Positions 34,539-42,919 of a DNA stretch of 44,141 bases are shown in pieces. The notes below the pieces were generated by a model. That model saw only the letters and a program-made list of their open reading frames with translations, did not search any database and was not told the DNA's origin. The stretch spans positions 1-44,141 of the forward strand of contig CAIXTV010000099.1 of NCBI GenBank assembly GCA_903922465.1. The letters run 5' to 3'. The position numbers and the translations under genes are program-made. This DNA is from an uncultured bacterium. GTDB taxonomy: Bacteria; Bacteroidota; Bacteroidia; Bacteroidales; CAIXTV01. Each line of letters starts with the position of its first letter. Position 1 is the stretch's first letter.

Positions 34539-34546
34539 TACCTTTG
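34539..34546 (+). promoter_or_regulatory. -7 element TACCTTTG upstream of the ion channel
   Basis: This is an exact match to TAnnTTTG, 21 bp before the ATG at 34568. The nearest upstream TTG (34522-34524) is only 14 bp away, so the -33 element is uncertain. Confidence 0.45.
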
Positions 34547-34567
34547 AGGGCAAATTTATCATTGAAC

Positions 34568-35347
34568 ATGAAAAAATATTTTTTAAATGACTACTTTATT
34601 TTAGTTCTAATAATAGCAAACGCATTGCTTATTTTTATTCAAGAATTTGAATTAAAAGGCACTGTGCTTGATTATTTTGAACCCATATTCACCATTTTAT
34701 TTATGATGGAGTTGGCTATTAAAATATATGAATTTGGATTTTCAAAATATATTTCTAATGACTGGAATAAGTTCGATTTTATTCTGATAATAATTTCAAT
34801 TCCTTCGTTAGCAGCAATTTTTTACACTGATAGCATTCTGCAATTAAATATTTTCTTGGCACTAAGAGTATTTAGGGTTTTTAAATTCTTCAGGCTTTTT
34901 CGATTTTTCCCTAATGTAATTAAATTAATTACATCTATAAAAAGAGCTTTAAAAGCTTCATATCTTATAATAACAGGTTTTTTTGTTGCCGTTTTCATCG
35001 TCTCCTTAGTGACATGTTCCCTATATAAAAACATCGCACCAGAATATTTCAATAATCCTCTAAATTCCTTTTATTCGATATTTAGACTTTTCTCTATCGA
35101 AGGCTGGTACGAAATACCAGATTTAATAGCTTCGCGATCAAATAATTTGATTTCATTTTTCTCGAAATTATATTTTATTGTATTATTGCTGTGCGGAGGC
35201 ATTTTAGGACTATCTTTGGTGAACTCAATTTTTGTTGACGCTATGGTAAGTGATAATAATGATAATTTGCAAGAAGAAGTATTAGAACTCAGTAAAAAAA
35301 TCGAAACCTTAACTGAAAAAATTGATGAATTAAATAAACGCATATAA
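34568..35347 (+). CDS. Voltage-gated ion channel, bacterial sodium-channel-like (BacNav type)
   Basis: The 259-aa protein has six membrane helices. S4 (residues ~97-115, LALRVFRVFKFFRLFRFFP) carries five evenly spaced basic residues, marking a voltage sensor. The pore loop SIEGWYE (E178) aligns with the selectivity-filter ESW motif of NaChBac-like sodium channels. The C-terminal ~30 residues (LQEEVLELSKKIETLTEKID) form a heptad coiled coil, as in tetrameric BacNav channels. The ATG at 34568 is preferred to 34526 because it follows the -7 element. It lies 16 bp upstream of a nuclease-like gene. Confidence 0.85.
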   Translation: MKKYFLNDYFILVLIIANALLIFIQEFELKGTVLDYFEPIFTILFMMELAIKIYEFGFSKYISNDWNKFDFILIIISIPSLAAIFYTDSILQLNIFLALRVFRVFKFFRLFRFFPNVIKLITSIKRALKASYLIITGFFVAVFIVSLVTCSLYKNIAPEYFNNPLNSFYSIFRLFSIEGWYEIPDLIASRSNNLISFFSKLYFIVLLLCGGILGLSLVNSIFVDAMVSDNNDNLQEEVLELSKKIETLTEKIDELNKRI

Positions 35348-35363
35348 ACTTAAACTTAATATT

Positions 35364-36467
35364 ATGGACTTTAAAGATTTAATTAAACAACTTGGTGAAA
35401 GAACCAGTAACCTAAAGGATCAAATCCAAACAGAAGAAGCAACAAAAAATGCTTTTATTATGCCATTTATCCAGGCTCTTGGATATGATGTATTTAATCC
35501 ACTTGAAGTAATTCCAGAGTTTACTGCTGACATTGGAATCAAAAAAGGGGAAAAAGTAGATTATGCTATTATGAAAGATGGGCATCCTATTATTTTAATT
35601 GAATGTAAATGGTGGGGCGAAAATCTTGATGTACATAATTCGCAATTGTTTCGCTATTTCCATACAACAAAATCAAAATTCGGTCTATTAACAAATGGTA
35701 TTCAATTCAGATTTTATACTGATTTAATTGAAGTGAATAAAATGGATGAAAAGCCATTTTTAGAATTTGATATTACAAACATGAAGGAACAAGTGGTTTA
35801 TGAATTAAAGAAATTTCATAAATCTTATTTTGATTTAAATAGTATTGTCAACTCTGCATCAGAATTAAAATACGCAAATGAAATAAAGAATATATTATCT
35901 AATGAACTTAATGAACCTACATCGAATTTCGTTAAGTTTTTCTTACGACAAGTATATGCAGGGCAGGCTACAGAAAAGGTAATGATACAATTCACAAACA
36001 TTGTGAAAAAATCTTTGAATCAATTTATTAGTGATATCATTAGTGATAGATTAAAATCTGCATTAGTAAAAGAGACTGAAAAAGATTCAGAACAAGTTAA
36101 ATTGGACATAGAGCAATCTAAAGAAGAAGATAATAAAGTAGATACTACAGATGAAGAGATGGAAGGCTTTTTTATTGTAAAGTCGATATTGCGTGCTAAA
36201 TTTGATAGTAAAAGAATATTTTTCAGAGACTTTCAAAACTTCTTTAGTGTTTTATTAGATGACACTATTCGTCAAACTGTTTGCAAATTATATTTCAATA
36301 AAGATAAAAAATATATAGGTGTATTTGATGAAAATAAGAAAGAAACAAAACTTGAAATAACCACCCTAGACGATATTTATAAATATTCTGATCAAATGAT
36401 TAAGACAACAGAGAAGCTTATAAGTGGAGATAAAGGGAAGAAGGGGGAAGAAACTTTAACAGATTAG
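35364..36467 (+). CDS. Stand-alone HSDR_N-type nuclease (COG2810-like, type IV restriction endonuclease-like)
   Basis: The N-terminal domain (residues ~20-130) resembles the nuclease part of type I HsdR. The PD-(D/E)xK core D66…E80-C-K82 is visible in VDYAIMKDGHPIILIECKWW. A charged linker follows (~225-265), then a C-terminal domain (~268-360: GFFIVKSILRAKF, then FFRDFQNFFSVLLDD, then IYKYSDQMIKTTE) that I recall from the stand-alone COG2810 family. There is no helicase domain and no methylase or specificity subunit nearby, so it is not part of a classical type I system. A role in defence is inference. It starts 16 bp after the ion channel. Confidence 0.82.
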   Translation: MDFKDLIKQLGERTSNLKDQIQTEEATKNAFIMPFIQALGYDVFNPLEVIPEFTADIGIKKGEKVDYAIMKDGHPIILIECKWWGENLDVHNSQLFRYFHTTKSKFGLLTNGIQFRFYTDLIEVNKMDEKPFLEFDITNMKEQVVYELKKFHKSYFDLNSIVNSASELKYANEIKNILSNELNEPTSNFVKFFLRQVYAGQATEKVMIQFTNIVKKSLNQFISDIISDRLKSALVKETEKDSEQVKLDIEQSKEEDNKVDTTDEEMEGFFIVKSILRAKFDSKRIFFRDFQNFFSVLLDDTIRQTVCKLYFNKDKKYIGVFDENKKETKLEITTLDDIYKYSDQMIKTTEKLISGDKGKKGEETLTD

Positions 36468-36529
36468 GAAGTTTGTATACGCTTGGTGGCAAATGCCAAA
36501 TTAAGCAATGCTTTAAGGTTATTTGATTT

Positions 36530-36562
36530 AAACCTAACAGGTTTTTGAAACCTGCTAGGTTT
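36530..36562. repeat. 33-bp REP-like palindrome, copy 4
   Basis: Left arm AAACCTAACAGGTTTTT and right arm GAAACCTGCTAGGTTT, with T-run, begin 62 bp after the nuclease stop. It is the same element as at 126, 252 and 378. Here it lacks the octamer array. It borders the toxin-antitoxin segment on the left. Confidence 0.85.
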
Positions 36563-36669
36563 TTACTCCTTCGCATTTGATTGTTTTTTGTTAGGCGAAG
36601 ATTTCTAAGCCTACTCTAAGTGGTAAACATAAAATTAAGCGATTCAATTAAGGGGAAATAAATAATTTG

Positions 36670-36677
36670 TATTTTTG
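36670..36677 (+). promoter_or_regulatory. -7-like element TATTTTTG upstream of the RelE-type pair
   Basis: This matches TAnnTTTG and ends 20 bp before the antitoxin ATG at 36698. No clear TTG lies at -33. Confidence 0.4.
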
Positions 36678-36697
36678 TAAAATAATATTCAGACCAA

Positions 36698-36898
36698 ATG
36701 GAGACACTATTAATCAGAACGAAAAATAAAACAGAACTGCAGTTGATTTTTGATTTGCTAAAAAAAATGCGAATTGAAACTAAAGTTATTAGCACTGAAG
36801 AACAAGAGGATTTGGGTCTTATTAAAATGATGAAGGAAGCAGATAGAACACAAAAAGTGTCGCGGGAGAAAATCTTTGCTAAACTAAATAGCAAATGA
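36698..36898 (+). CDS. Putative antitoxin partner of the RelE/ParE-type toxin, 66 aa
   Basis: The short charged protein has a beta-strand-like start (METLLIRTKNKTELQLIFDL) and a helical, basic/acidic C-terminus (MMKEADRTQKVSREKIFAKL). This is the size and build of antitoxins found before RelE/ParE toxins in Bacteroidota. Its TGA overlaps the toxin ATG (ATGA), so the two are translationally coupled. I cannot see a classic ribbon-helix-helix motif, so autoregulation is only assumed. Confidence 0.75.
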   Translation: METLLIRTKNKTELQLIFDLLKKMRIETKVISTEEQEDLGLIKMMKEADRTQKVSREKIFAKLNSK

Positions 36899-37161
36899 AA
36901 ATCGATTTTTTAAGTCAATTCGATAAAGACTTAGATAAACTAACGCTCAGCAAGCTTAAAAATGATATTTTAAATACTATCATAAACATAGAAAAAGCTT
37001 CAGTTATAAGAGAAATAAAAGGTTTAAAAAAGCTAAAAGGATTCAAGCATGCTTACCGAATAAAAATGGGAGATTACAGAATTGGGTTATTTATCGAAAA
37101 CAACATAGTAGAACTTGCACGAATTGCTCATAGAAAAGACATTTATAAAGTTTTTCCATAA
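36895..37161 (+). CDS. RelE/ParE-family toxin
   Basis: The 88-aa protein follows the RelE/ParE pattern: a helical hairpin (FDKDLDKLTLSKLKNDILNT), then IKGLKKLKGFKHAYRIKMGDYRIGLF-like strands, then ARIAHRKDIYKVFP at the C-terminus. The GDYRI segment and the final H-R-K-D-I-Y pattern are hallmarks. Members either cleave mRNA at the ribosome or poison gyrase; sequence does not decide which here. No damage is visible, so this pair is probably the one intact toxin-antitoxin system in the window. Confidence 0.88.
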   Translation: MKIDFLSQFDKDLDKLTLSKLKNDILNTIINIEKASVIREIKGLKKLKGFKHAYRIKMGDYRIGLFIENNIVELARIAHRKDIYKVFP

Positions 37162-37293
37162 TTATAAACATTAATTTTAATCCTTTTCCCTGCTAACCGT
37201 AGATTGCTCTTAGCTTGGCAAAGGTTTCCCTTCGTCAAAATGTAAATGCTGAAGAATTATCTTCATTTGTGTTTAAATTATTATCGTTGTCCT

Positions 37294-37575
37294 ATGTTAA
37301 GTGCACAACAAGAAATATTAATTAAAGAAACCTTAAGGAAGTACGAACCATCCTTAGTTGGAATATTCGGTTCATATGCGAGAAACGAGCAAACATCCTT
37401 AAGTGATATTGATATTTTAGTTGATTTCCACCATCAGATTAATTTACTTGATTTGATAGGTTTAGAACAAGAACTTAGCGAACAACTTGGCATAAAAGTA
37501 GATTTGGTTACACTCAGATCGATAAATGAACAACTAAAACCATACATTCAACAAGACTTAATTAGAATTATGTAA
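37294..37575 (+). CDS. MNT-domain nucleotidyltransferase (MntA-type antitoxin)
   Basis: The 93-aa protein is a minimal nucleotidyltransferase with the active-site pattern GIFGSYARNEQTSLSDIDIL: a GS…R turn, then D-x-D. In MntA-HepT pairs this enzyme adds AMP to the HEPN RNase and silences it. The ATG at 37294 is preferred over 37246 because the preceding residues are not family-like. Its stop codon shares a base with the ATG of the damaged hepT. With HepT broken, this antitoxin is now without its usual target here. Confidence 0.85.
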   Translation: MLSAQQEILIKETLRKYEPSLVGIFGSYARNEQTSLSDIDILVDFHHQINLLDLIGLEQELSEQLGIKVDLVTLRSINEQLKPYIQQDLIRIM

Positions 37576-37815
37576 TGAAAAAAAGATGCTCTTATATATC
37601 TTAATCATATTCAAGACTGTATAGGCAAAATCAGTGAATATACTAAAGGATTTAATGAAGAAGAATTTCTTAAGAACTCCCTTGTTCAGGATGCCGTAAT
37701 TAGAAATTTCGAAATTATAGGAGAAGTCACCAAGCAAATAGATTCAGAATTTAAAGCCAAGTATACTAAAGTAGAATGGAAGAAAATTGCAGGAATGAGG
37801 GATAAATTAATTTAA
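37575..37815 (+). pseudogene. HepT-like HEPN toxin, frameshifted and truncated
   Basis: From the ATG at 37575 the frame passes through a run of seven A (37578-37584) and stops soon after. One base fewer in that run restores a HEPN reading: MKKDALIYLNHIQ, CIGKISEYTKGFNEEEFLKN, then VIRNFEIIGEVTKQID, VEWKKIAGMRDKLI. The gene stops there, at 37813-37815, on the first bases of a 33-bp palindrome. The Rx4-6H RNase motif, which normally follows in MRdKLIHxY, is lost. The toxin should be inactive even if the A-run slips. This is a clear remnant of an MntA-HepT pair. Confidence 0.85.
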
Positions 37816-37846
37816 ACATAAGAGGTTTTTGAAACCTGTCAGGTTT
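37814..37846. repeat. 33-bp REP-like palindrome, copy 5
   Basis: Left arm AAACATAAGAGGTTTTT is degenerate at the outer end, while right arm GAAACCTGTCAGGTTT keeps the pattern. It overlaps the last two bases of the hepT stop codon. It is in the same orientation as copy 4, 1,284 bp away. Confidence 0.75.
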
Positions 37847-37895
37847 TCTTGCAGCTTTCAACAATGAAGAAAAATAAAAATCAATTATTATTTTA

Positions 37896-37923
37896 TTGTA
37901 TTAGAAATTAATATGTACCTTTA
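37896..37923 (+). promoter_or_regulatory. Probable promoter of the choice-of-anchor-L gene
   Basis: TTG at 37896-37898 and TACCTTTA at 37916-37923 (one mismatch to TAnnTTTG) are 17 bp apart. The leader to the ATG at 37956 would be about 25 nt. Confidence 0.4.
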
Positions 37924-37955
37924 CTCATTATTTCAATAACTTAAATTTCAGCAAT

Positions 37956-39755
37956 ATGAAAAAAACAATCTTCTTTTTAATTGTTTTGAGTTTCAGTCTT
38001 TTTAGGGCTCAGGCTCAACTTATGGTTACCCAACCTACAAGTCTCGCACAGATGGTAAACGGTTTTATTTTAAGTGGCGTAACTGCTGCTAATATTACTT
38101 ATACCGGAAATACTAACGCCCTGGGAAGCTTTAACAATGGAAATACTACCAGCATTGGTCTTAATGATGGGATTATTCTTACCACAGGCACTGCTTCAGG
38201 AATTAGCAATCCATCATCTTATTTTCTAAATTTCTCCAATAACAATCCAGGAGATTCACTGTTAAATACCCTTATCACCCAACCAACTTATGATGCGGCA
38301 GTGCTTGAATTTGATTTGATCCCTGTTGGAAATGTACTAGAGTTTCAATATGTATTTGCTTCGGAAGAATATCCTGAATGGGTTGGCTCTGGTTTTAATG
38401 ATTTATTCGGGTTTTTTATTTCAGGTCCCGATTCAGCAGGTGGGAGCTTTATAAATAAGAATATTGCTATTGTTCCAAACACAACATCAACAGTTGTTTC
38501 AGTAAATAATATTAATAATGGGACTACTAATGCAGGTCCATGTATGAACTGTGCTTATTATGTCGATAACACTAATGATACAACTATCGCATTTGATGGG
38601 TTTACAACTGTCCTAGTGGCTCAGGTTTCAGTAATTCCTTTGGCTACCTATCATTTGAAAATGGCAATAGCTGATGCAAGTGATAATGTATATGATACAG
38701 GCATATTTTTAAAAGCACAAAGTATGAAAAGCTACTCAACTTCTACTCCTGTAATCCCTCAGTTGGTAATGAGTCCACCGGCCAGTCTTACTCAAATGGT
38801 GAACGATTTTATTTTAAGTGGAGTAACAGCAAACAATATGAGTTACACGGGTGATTCAAGTGCTGTGGGCGTTTTTTCGGATGGAAATTTAACCAACCTT
38901 GGTCTTACTAATGGCATCTTCCTAACAACTGGAGTCATCAATGGGACGCCTGCCATAGGGGATTCAGCAATGCTATTTGCTAATACCTTTAATAATACGG
39001 CAGGAGATGCACTTCTTCATTCGCTTATTCCTTCTTCACCTACTTTCGATGCTTCAGTACTCGAATTCGACTTGGTGCCTTCAGGGAATATTCTTGAGTT
39101 TCAGTATGTGTTTGCATCAGAAGAATATCCCGAGTTTGTTGGGTCTAACTTCAACGATGTGTTTGGATTTTTTATTAATGGACTTGATCCAGCCGGGGGA
39201 TATTATGTAGATAAAAACTTAGCAATCATTCCGGGGACAAGTTCTGTGGTTTGTGTCAATAATGTGAACGATACTACCAATGCGTCTTATTATGTGAATA
39301 ATCAGAATGGTGGGACATTGGTTTTCGATGGATTTACAACTGTTTTGTTGGCCCAGGCTAACGTAATTCCTTCAACAACTTATCATTTAAAGATGGCAAT
39401 TGCCGATGTGGCTGATGGTTCTTTCGATTCGGGCATATTCCTGAAAGCTCAAAGTATGAAAAGTTATTCCAACGTAAGTGTTAAAGAGAATCAAGGCCAG
39501 CATTTTTATATTGCACCCAATCCAGTAAATGCCGATTCAAAACTCACTGTTAATCTGCAAACTTCAGGGAAAGTAAAAATCAATATCACTGATATTTCGG
39601 GAAAGAAAGTATATAGCAATGAGATAAACTTTACGAGTGCTGGTATGCAACAGATTTCATTATCCGATTTCATGAATACCACCAAAGCTGGAATTTATAT
39701 GATAAGTATTGAAGCCAATAATTTCTCAGAAACACAGAAAATTATAAGATATTAA
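37956..39755 (+). CDS. Secreted protein with two choice-of-anchor-L domains and a T9SS sorting domain
   Basis: The 599-aa protein has a signal peptide (residues ~1-20, ending AQAQ) and two tandem copies of about 240 residues (~22-265 and ~270-510). Both copies contain LVxxFILSGVTAxNxxYTG, FQYVFASEEYPE, GFFI-type strands and TTYHLKMAIAD, typical of the choice-of-anchor L domain. The C-terminal ~80 residues (FYIAPNPVNADSKLTVNLQ … KIIRY) are a type A sorting domain, so it should be exported and surface-anchored or released by T9SS. The copies are similar at DNA level too, pointing to an internal duplication. A large hairpin terminator follows. Confidence 0.92.
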   Translation: MKKTIFFLIVLSFSLFRAQAQLMVTQPTSLAQMVNGFILSGVTAANITYTGNTNALGSFNNGNTTSIGLNDGIILTTGTASGISNPSSYFLNFSNNNPGDSLLNTLITQPTYDAAVLEFDLIPVGNVLEFQYVFASEEYPEWVGSGFNDLFGFFISGPDSAGGSFINKNIAIVPNTTSTVVSVNNINNGTTNAGPCMNCAYYVDNTNDTTIAFDGFTTVLVAQVSVIPLATYHLKMAIADASDNVYDTGIFLKAQSMKSYSTSTPVIPQLVMSPPASLTQMVNDFILSGVTANNMSYTGDSSAVGVFSDGNLTNLGLTNGIFLTTGVINGTPAIGDSAMLFANTFNNTAGDALLHSLIPSSPTFDASVLEFDLVPSGNILEFQYVFASEEYPEFVGSNFNDVFGFFINGLDPAGGYYVDKNLAIIPGTSSVVCVNNVNDTTNASYYVNNQNGGTLVFDGFTTVLLAQANVIPSTTYHLKMAIADVADGSFDSGIFLKAQSMKSYSNVSVKENQGQHFYIAPNPVNADSKLTVNLQTSGKVKINITDISGKKVYSNEINFTSAGMQQISLSDFMNTTKAGIYMISIEANNFSETQKIIRY

Positions 39756-39793
39756 AACAAGCCATCTCTTACTTTATTGAGATGTCATTAAAA

Positions 39794-39837
39794 AAACGAA
39801 GCAATCTTAAGATTAAAATCTTTCGATTGCTTCGTTT
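39794..39837. terminator. Bidirectional hairpin terminator
   Basis: A perfect 13-bp stem AAACGAAGCAATC/GATTGCTTCGTTT (39794-39806 with 39825-39837) encloses a second small hairpin AAGAT/ATCTT. A-rich and T-rich flanks let it serve the plus-strand gene ending at 39755 and the minus-strand rluD ending at 39904. Confidence 0.85.
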
Positions 39838-39903
39838 CAATTTAGGGCTTAATGAAATTATGTCGCTTGCAATAAGGCAATTAATTTTTAATGTCTTGGA
39901 AGC

Positions 39904-40962
39904 TTAAAGAAGTTCTGCTTCAGGTTTGTTTCTTGAATAGAGTCTCCATTTTTCCAGTACCTGATGTAAATCAGTTGGGACAGGACTTTCGAAATAGATT
40001 TTCTTGCCGCTTTCAGGATGAGTAAACCCAAGGGAATAGGCATGCAAGGCCTGACGTGGAATAATCTGAAAACAATTCTGTACAAATTGCTTGTACTTAG
40101 TAAAGGTAGTCCCTTTTAAAATAACATCACCTCCATAGGTTTCATCGTTGAAAATTGGATGTCCTGCATACTTCATGTGAGCACGAATTTGATGTGTTCT
40201 GCCTGTTTCGAGCTGACATTCGATTAGGGTTACATAACCAAATCGTTCCATTACTTTATAGTGGGTAACAGCATGTTTTCCATAACTTCCATCTTCAAAA
40301 ACAAACATCACTCTGCGATCTTTCAAACTTCTGCCAATATTTCCTTCAATGGTGCCTTCTGTTTCATCAAAATCGCCCCATACTAATGCTTTGTAGTTTC
40401 TTTTTATGGTATGATCGAAAAACTCTTTTGCCAGTTTGCTTTGAGCTAACTCAGTTTTAGCAACAACCAAGAGTCCTGAGGTGTTTTTATCAATACGGTG
40501 CACCAATAATGGAAACATATCAGGGTTTCCTGTTTTTTGAAAGTGAAACAACAAGGCGTTTAACAAAGTGCCTGTATAATTCGCATGTCCAGGATGCACA
40601 ACTAGGCCAGCTGGTTTATCTACAATAATAACATGCTCATCTTCAAAAACAATTGAAAGAGGAATGTCTTCAGCTGTGATTTCAATCTCGCGTGGGGGAT
40701 GTGGCAAAACCAGACTCACCACATCAAGAGGTTTTACTTTATAACTTTGTTTTTCTGCTTTGTCGTTTACAAGAATACAGTTGGCTTTAGCTGCTTGTTG
40801 TATTCTGTTTCTCGAGATTCCTTCAATTCGATTGATGAGGAACTTATCGATACGCAAGGGACCTTGTCCTTTATCAACGATTATTCGGTGGTGCTCATAC
40901 AATTCATTCTCTTCTTCCGGATTGTCCAGAGAAGCAATATCATTTTCGTTTTCGTTGATCAT
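39904..40962 (-). CDS. RluA-family pseudouridine synthase (RluD-like)
   Basis: An S4 RNA-binding domain (residues ~37-84) precedes the catalytic domain. The catalytic aspartate D158 lies in HRIDKNTSGLLVVAK, followed by ECQLETGRTHQIRAHM, the second family signature. RluD converts uridines of helix 69 in 23S rRNA, and its position with a PASTA-domain gene is usual in Bacteroidota; the exact target is inferred. It begins one base after the stop of the T9SS gene upstream, so the two are probably co-transcribed. Confidence 0.93.
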   Translation of the reverse strand: MINENENDIASLDNPEEENELYEHHRIIVDKGQGPLRIDKFLINRIEGISRNRIQQAAKANCILVNDKAEKQSYKVKPLDVVSLVLPHPPREIEITAEDIPLSIVFEDEHVIIVDKPAGLVVHPGHANYTGTLLNALLFHFQKTGNPDMFPLLVHRIDKNTSGLLVVAKTELAQSKLAKEFFDHTIKRNYKALVWGDFDETEGTIEGNIGRSLKDRRVMFVFEDGSYGKHAVTHYKVMERFGYVTLIECQLETGRTHQIRAHMKYAGHPIFNDETYGGDVILKGTTFTKYKQFVQNCFQIIPRQALHAYSLGFTHPESGKKIYFESPVPTDLHQVLEKWRLYSRNKPEAELL

Positions 40963-42906
40963 TTATCGTATTATAACTAATTTTTTCATGCTCCCACGTT
41001 TTGATTTATCATCGGTGATGTTAATAAAATATACACCCGAAGGGAGATGTTCAAGTGAAACAGTGCTCGAAAAAGCTTGATCCATAATAAGGCACTGCTG
41101 CGAATTATATAGTTGAAGTTTAATATTGTTCAGATTTGTTTGTTCAGGAAGTTGTAGATGTAACACCCCGGTGGTGAGAGGGTTTGGATAGATGTTTACA
41201 TCTATACTTTTAATGGAATTATCAGCAAGGCCCTCAATAGAAAAATATTTGCCCAGCATAGGACGTATCATGAGTGAACCCCTCACAAATGAATTGGCCC
41301 ACAGACCACCTGTATTATATAAGATATTGTTTTGAGAAGCAGTGTTTCTATCGAATCCAAGATTTAGATTGTCGGTAGTCACTTGTTGCCAACCTACATA
41401 AAATGTACCACTAACATAGATTGGGTTGTCCAATGCATAGGTATGATATTTATTTAGTTCATATTCATAAACAGGTCGTGTAATCAGTTTCTGATACAAT
41501 ACATTTCCAGGGACACCACCATTGTTACTCCAAATCACAAGATAAAACTGTTGCTGACTCACATTGCCGAGGGTTTGATTGAAATACATTTGAACAGCCC
41601 TTAATGTATCTGGCTGATTTAAGACAAAACGATAGGCCAGCTTCGCTCCAGCAGGGTTTAAGCCATATCCATTTTCTGCTGTTCCATCATCATAAGCAAA
41701 ATAATTGTAGAAATGTTGATTGAAAATATTGGTATCATTTTGGGGACGAGCATCATTATTGCTGTTATCTTTCCTCATAATATGAGTAATAGTGAAAGAA
41801 GCACTATCAGAAGCATTTGTTGGAAAGCTGAAATCCACTAATGGAGTGCTGTGATTTCCATATGAATGAAAGCCGTTAGGGAAATAAGGTAAAATGTTTT
41901 CGCTTCCGCCATCCCATGTATGAACCAAGGCATTTGTTTCATCTTTTACGAAATATTTATAGTTAATCAGTAGCAAGATATTATTGAGATTAACTTCTTT
42001 CATAAACAGCGTGTCTTTTAATTCTTGTGTCTGATTGTTTTTAAACTGATTCCATGGCATTTCACTGTATGTTTTTAGCATAGAAGGAGCGGGCTCAACA
42101 AAAGCAATATCATTAAGAAGAGTGTCGGATATTGTTCTGTGGGCGTTTATATACACATAATCGATGTTCCATTGGTCAACATTACCTGCCCAACTTGGGA
42201 TGGTGTTGTTTGACAAACTTGCATAATTATAAAATCGAAACTTAAAGCCATTGTTGAAATACAAGGCTGAATCTTTTATGGGAATCATAACCTTTTTAAA
42301 ATAGCAGTTGCTTGAATCGAAAAGAGTTTGTTGTGAAAGACCACTGCTAGCCCATACATGATTCCATGTGGCTGTTGTTGCTGAATAAAATTCGAGCACT
42401 AACGAATCGTCTTGTTCAGGAGCATCGCCAATAGCCTCCCATGCAGGGCCCATACCACCTGAAGGACTGAAATAGAAACTCAAATACAGTGAATCTTTAA
42501 CCAAAAGAGGGGCCACCGTAGGGCTATAAACAGAGTCGAGGCGTATGGTTTGTGAAGTAAGATAATCGGCTATGAATTGAAAGGCTGAAGCATCTGCATA
42601 AACACTTCCCGAATCGTTTATCGCATCGAGAGTTGCAAATCCTTTTGTAGGAGGGTTAATCCCATAAGTTGAATTGATGAAGGCATAGCGGTCTATCCAT
42701 AGCATGGAATCGGGGAGGATGCTTTGTCCCGAAAAGTCATCAACAAAGGGTAAAGTGAGGCTTATGTTCGTTTTTACAGGAGAAACGGTTTTCGACTTTT
42801 CTTTTACTAAAGCATTAAATTGCAAAGGAGTGATGATTTCCTGTGCCTGAAGTTGCATACAAAAAAAGAAAAGAAATATCCCCCATAGGGCTTTCGTAAT
42901 TTTCAT
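40963..42906 (-). CDS. Secreted T9SS-sorted protein of unknown function, 647 aa
   Basis: The signal peptide (ALWGIFLFFFCMQLQAQ) starts from the ATG at 42906; the earlier one at 42951 would put 15 polar residues in front. The middle has jelly-roll-like stretches (PFVDDFSGQS, then FYSATTATWNHVW, then FYNYASLSNN) suggesting beta-sandwich modules, but no catalytic motif is recognised. The C-terminal domain (IDVNIYPNPLTTGVLHLQLP … KKLVIIR) is a type A sorting signal. It lies between the PASTA and rluD genes with minimal spacing, a fixed Bacteroidota arrangement as far as I recall. Confidence 0.88.
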   Translation of the reverse strand: MKITKALWGIFLFFFCMQLQAQEIITPLQFNALVKEKSKTVSPVKTNISLTLPFVDDFSGQSILPDSMLWIDRYAFINSTYGINPPTKGFATLDAINDSGSVYADASAFQFIADYLTSQTIRLDSVYSPTVAPLLVKDSLYLSFYFSPSGGMGPAWEAIGDAPEQDDSLVLEFYSATTATWNHVWASSGLSQQTLFDSSNCYFKKVMIPIKDSALYFNNGFKFRFYNYASLSNNTIPSWAGNVDQWNIDYVYINAHRTISDTLLNDIAFVEPAPSMLKTYSEMPWNQFKNNQTQELKDTLFMKEVNLNNILLLINYKYFVKDETNALVHTWDGGSENILPYFPNGFHSYGNHSTPLVDFSFPTNASDSASFTITHIMRKDNSNNDARPQNDTNIFNQHFYNYFAYDDGTAENGYGLNPAGAKLAYRFVLNQPDTLRAVQMYFNQTLGNVSQQQFYLVIWSNNGGVPGNVLYQKLITRPVYEYELNKYHTYALDNPIYVSGTFYVGWQQVTTDNLNLGFDRNTASQNNILYNTGGLWANSFVRGSLMIRPMLGKYFSIEGLADNSIKSIDVNIYPNPLTTGVLHLQLPEQTNLNNIKLQLYNSQQCLIMDQAFSSTVSLEHLPSGVYFINITDDKSKRGSMKKLVIIR

Positions 42907-42919
42907 TTGAATTATGTTT

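Noticed and set aside
37575-37600. Programmed -1 frameshift at the A7 run of hepT
   Set aside because: A -1 shift does not enter the HEPN frame; a +1 shift or loss of one A is needed. The RNase motif is missing anyway.
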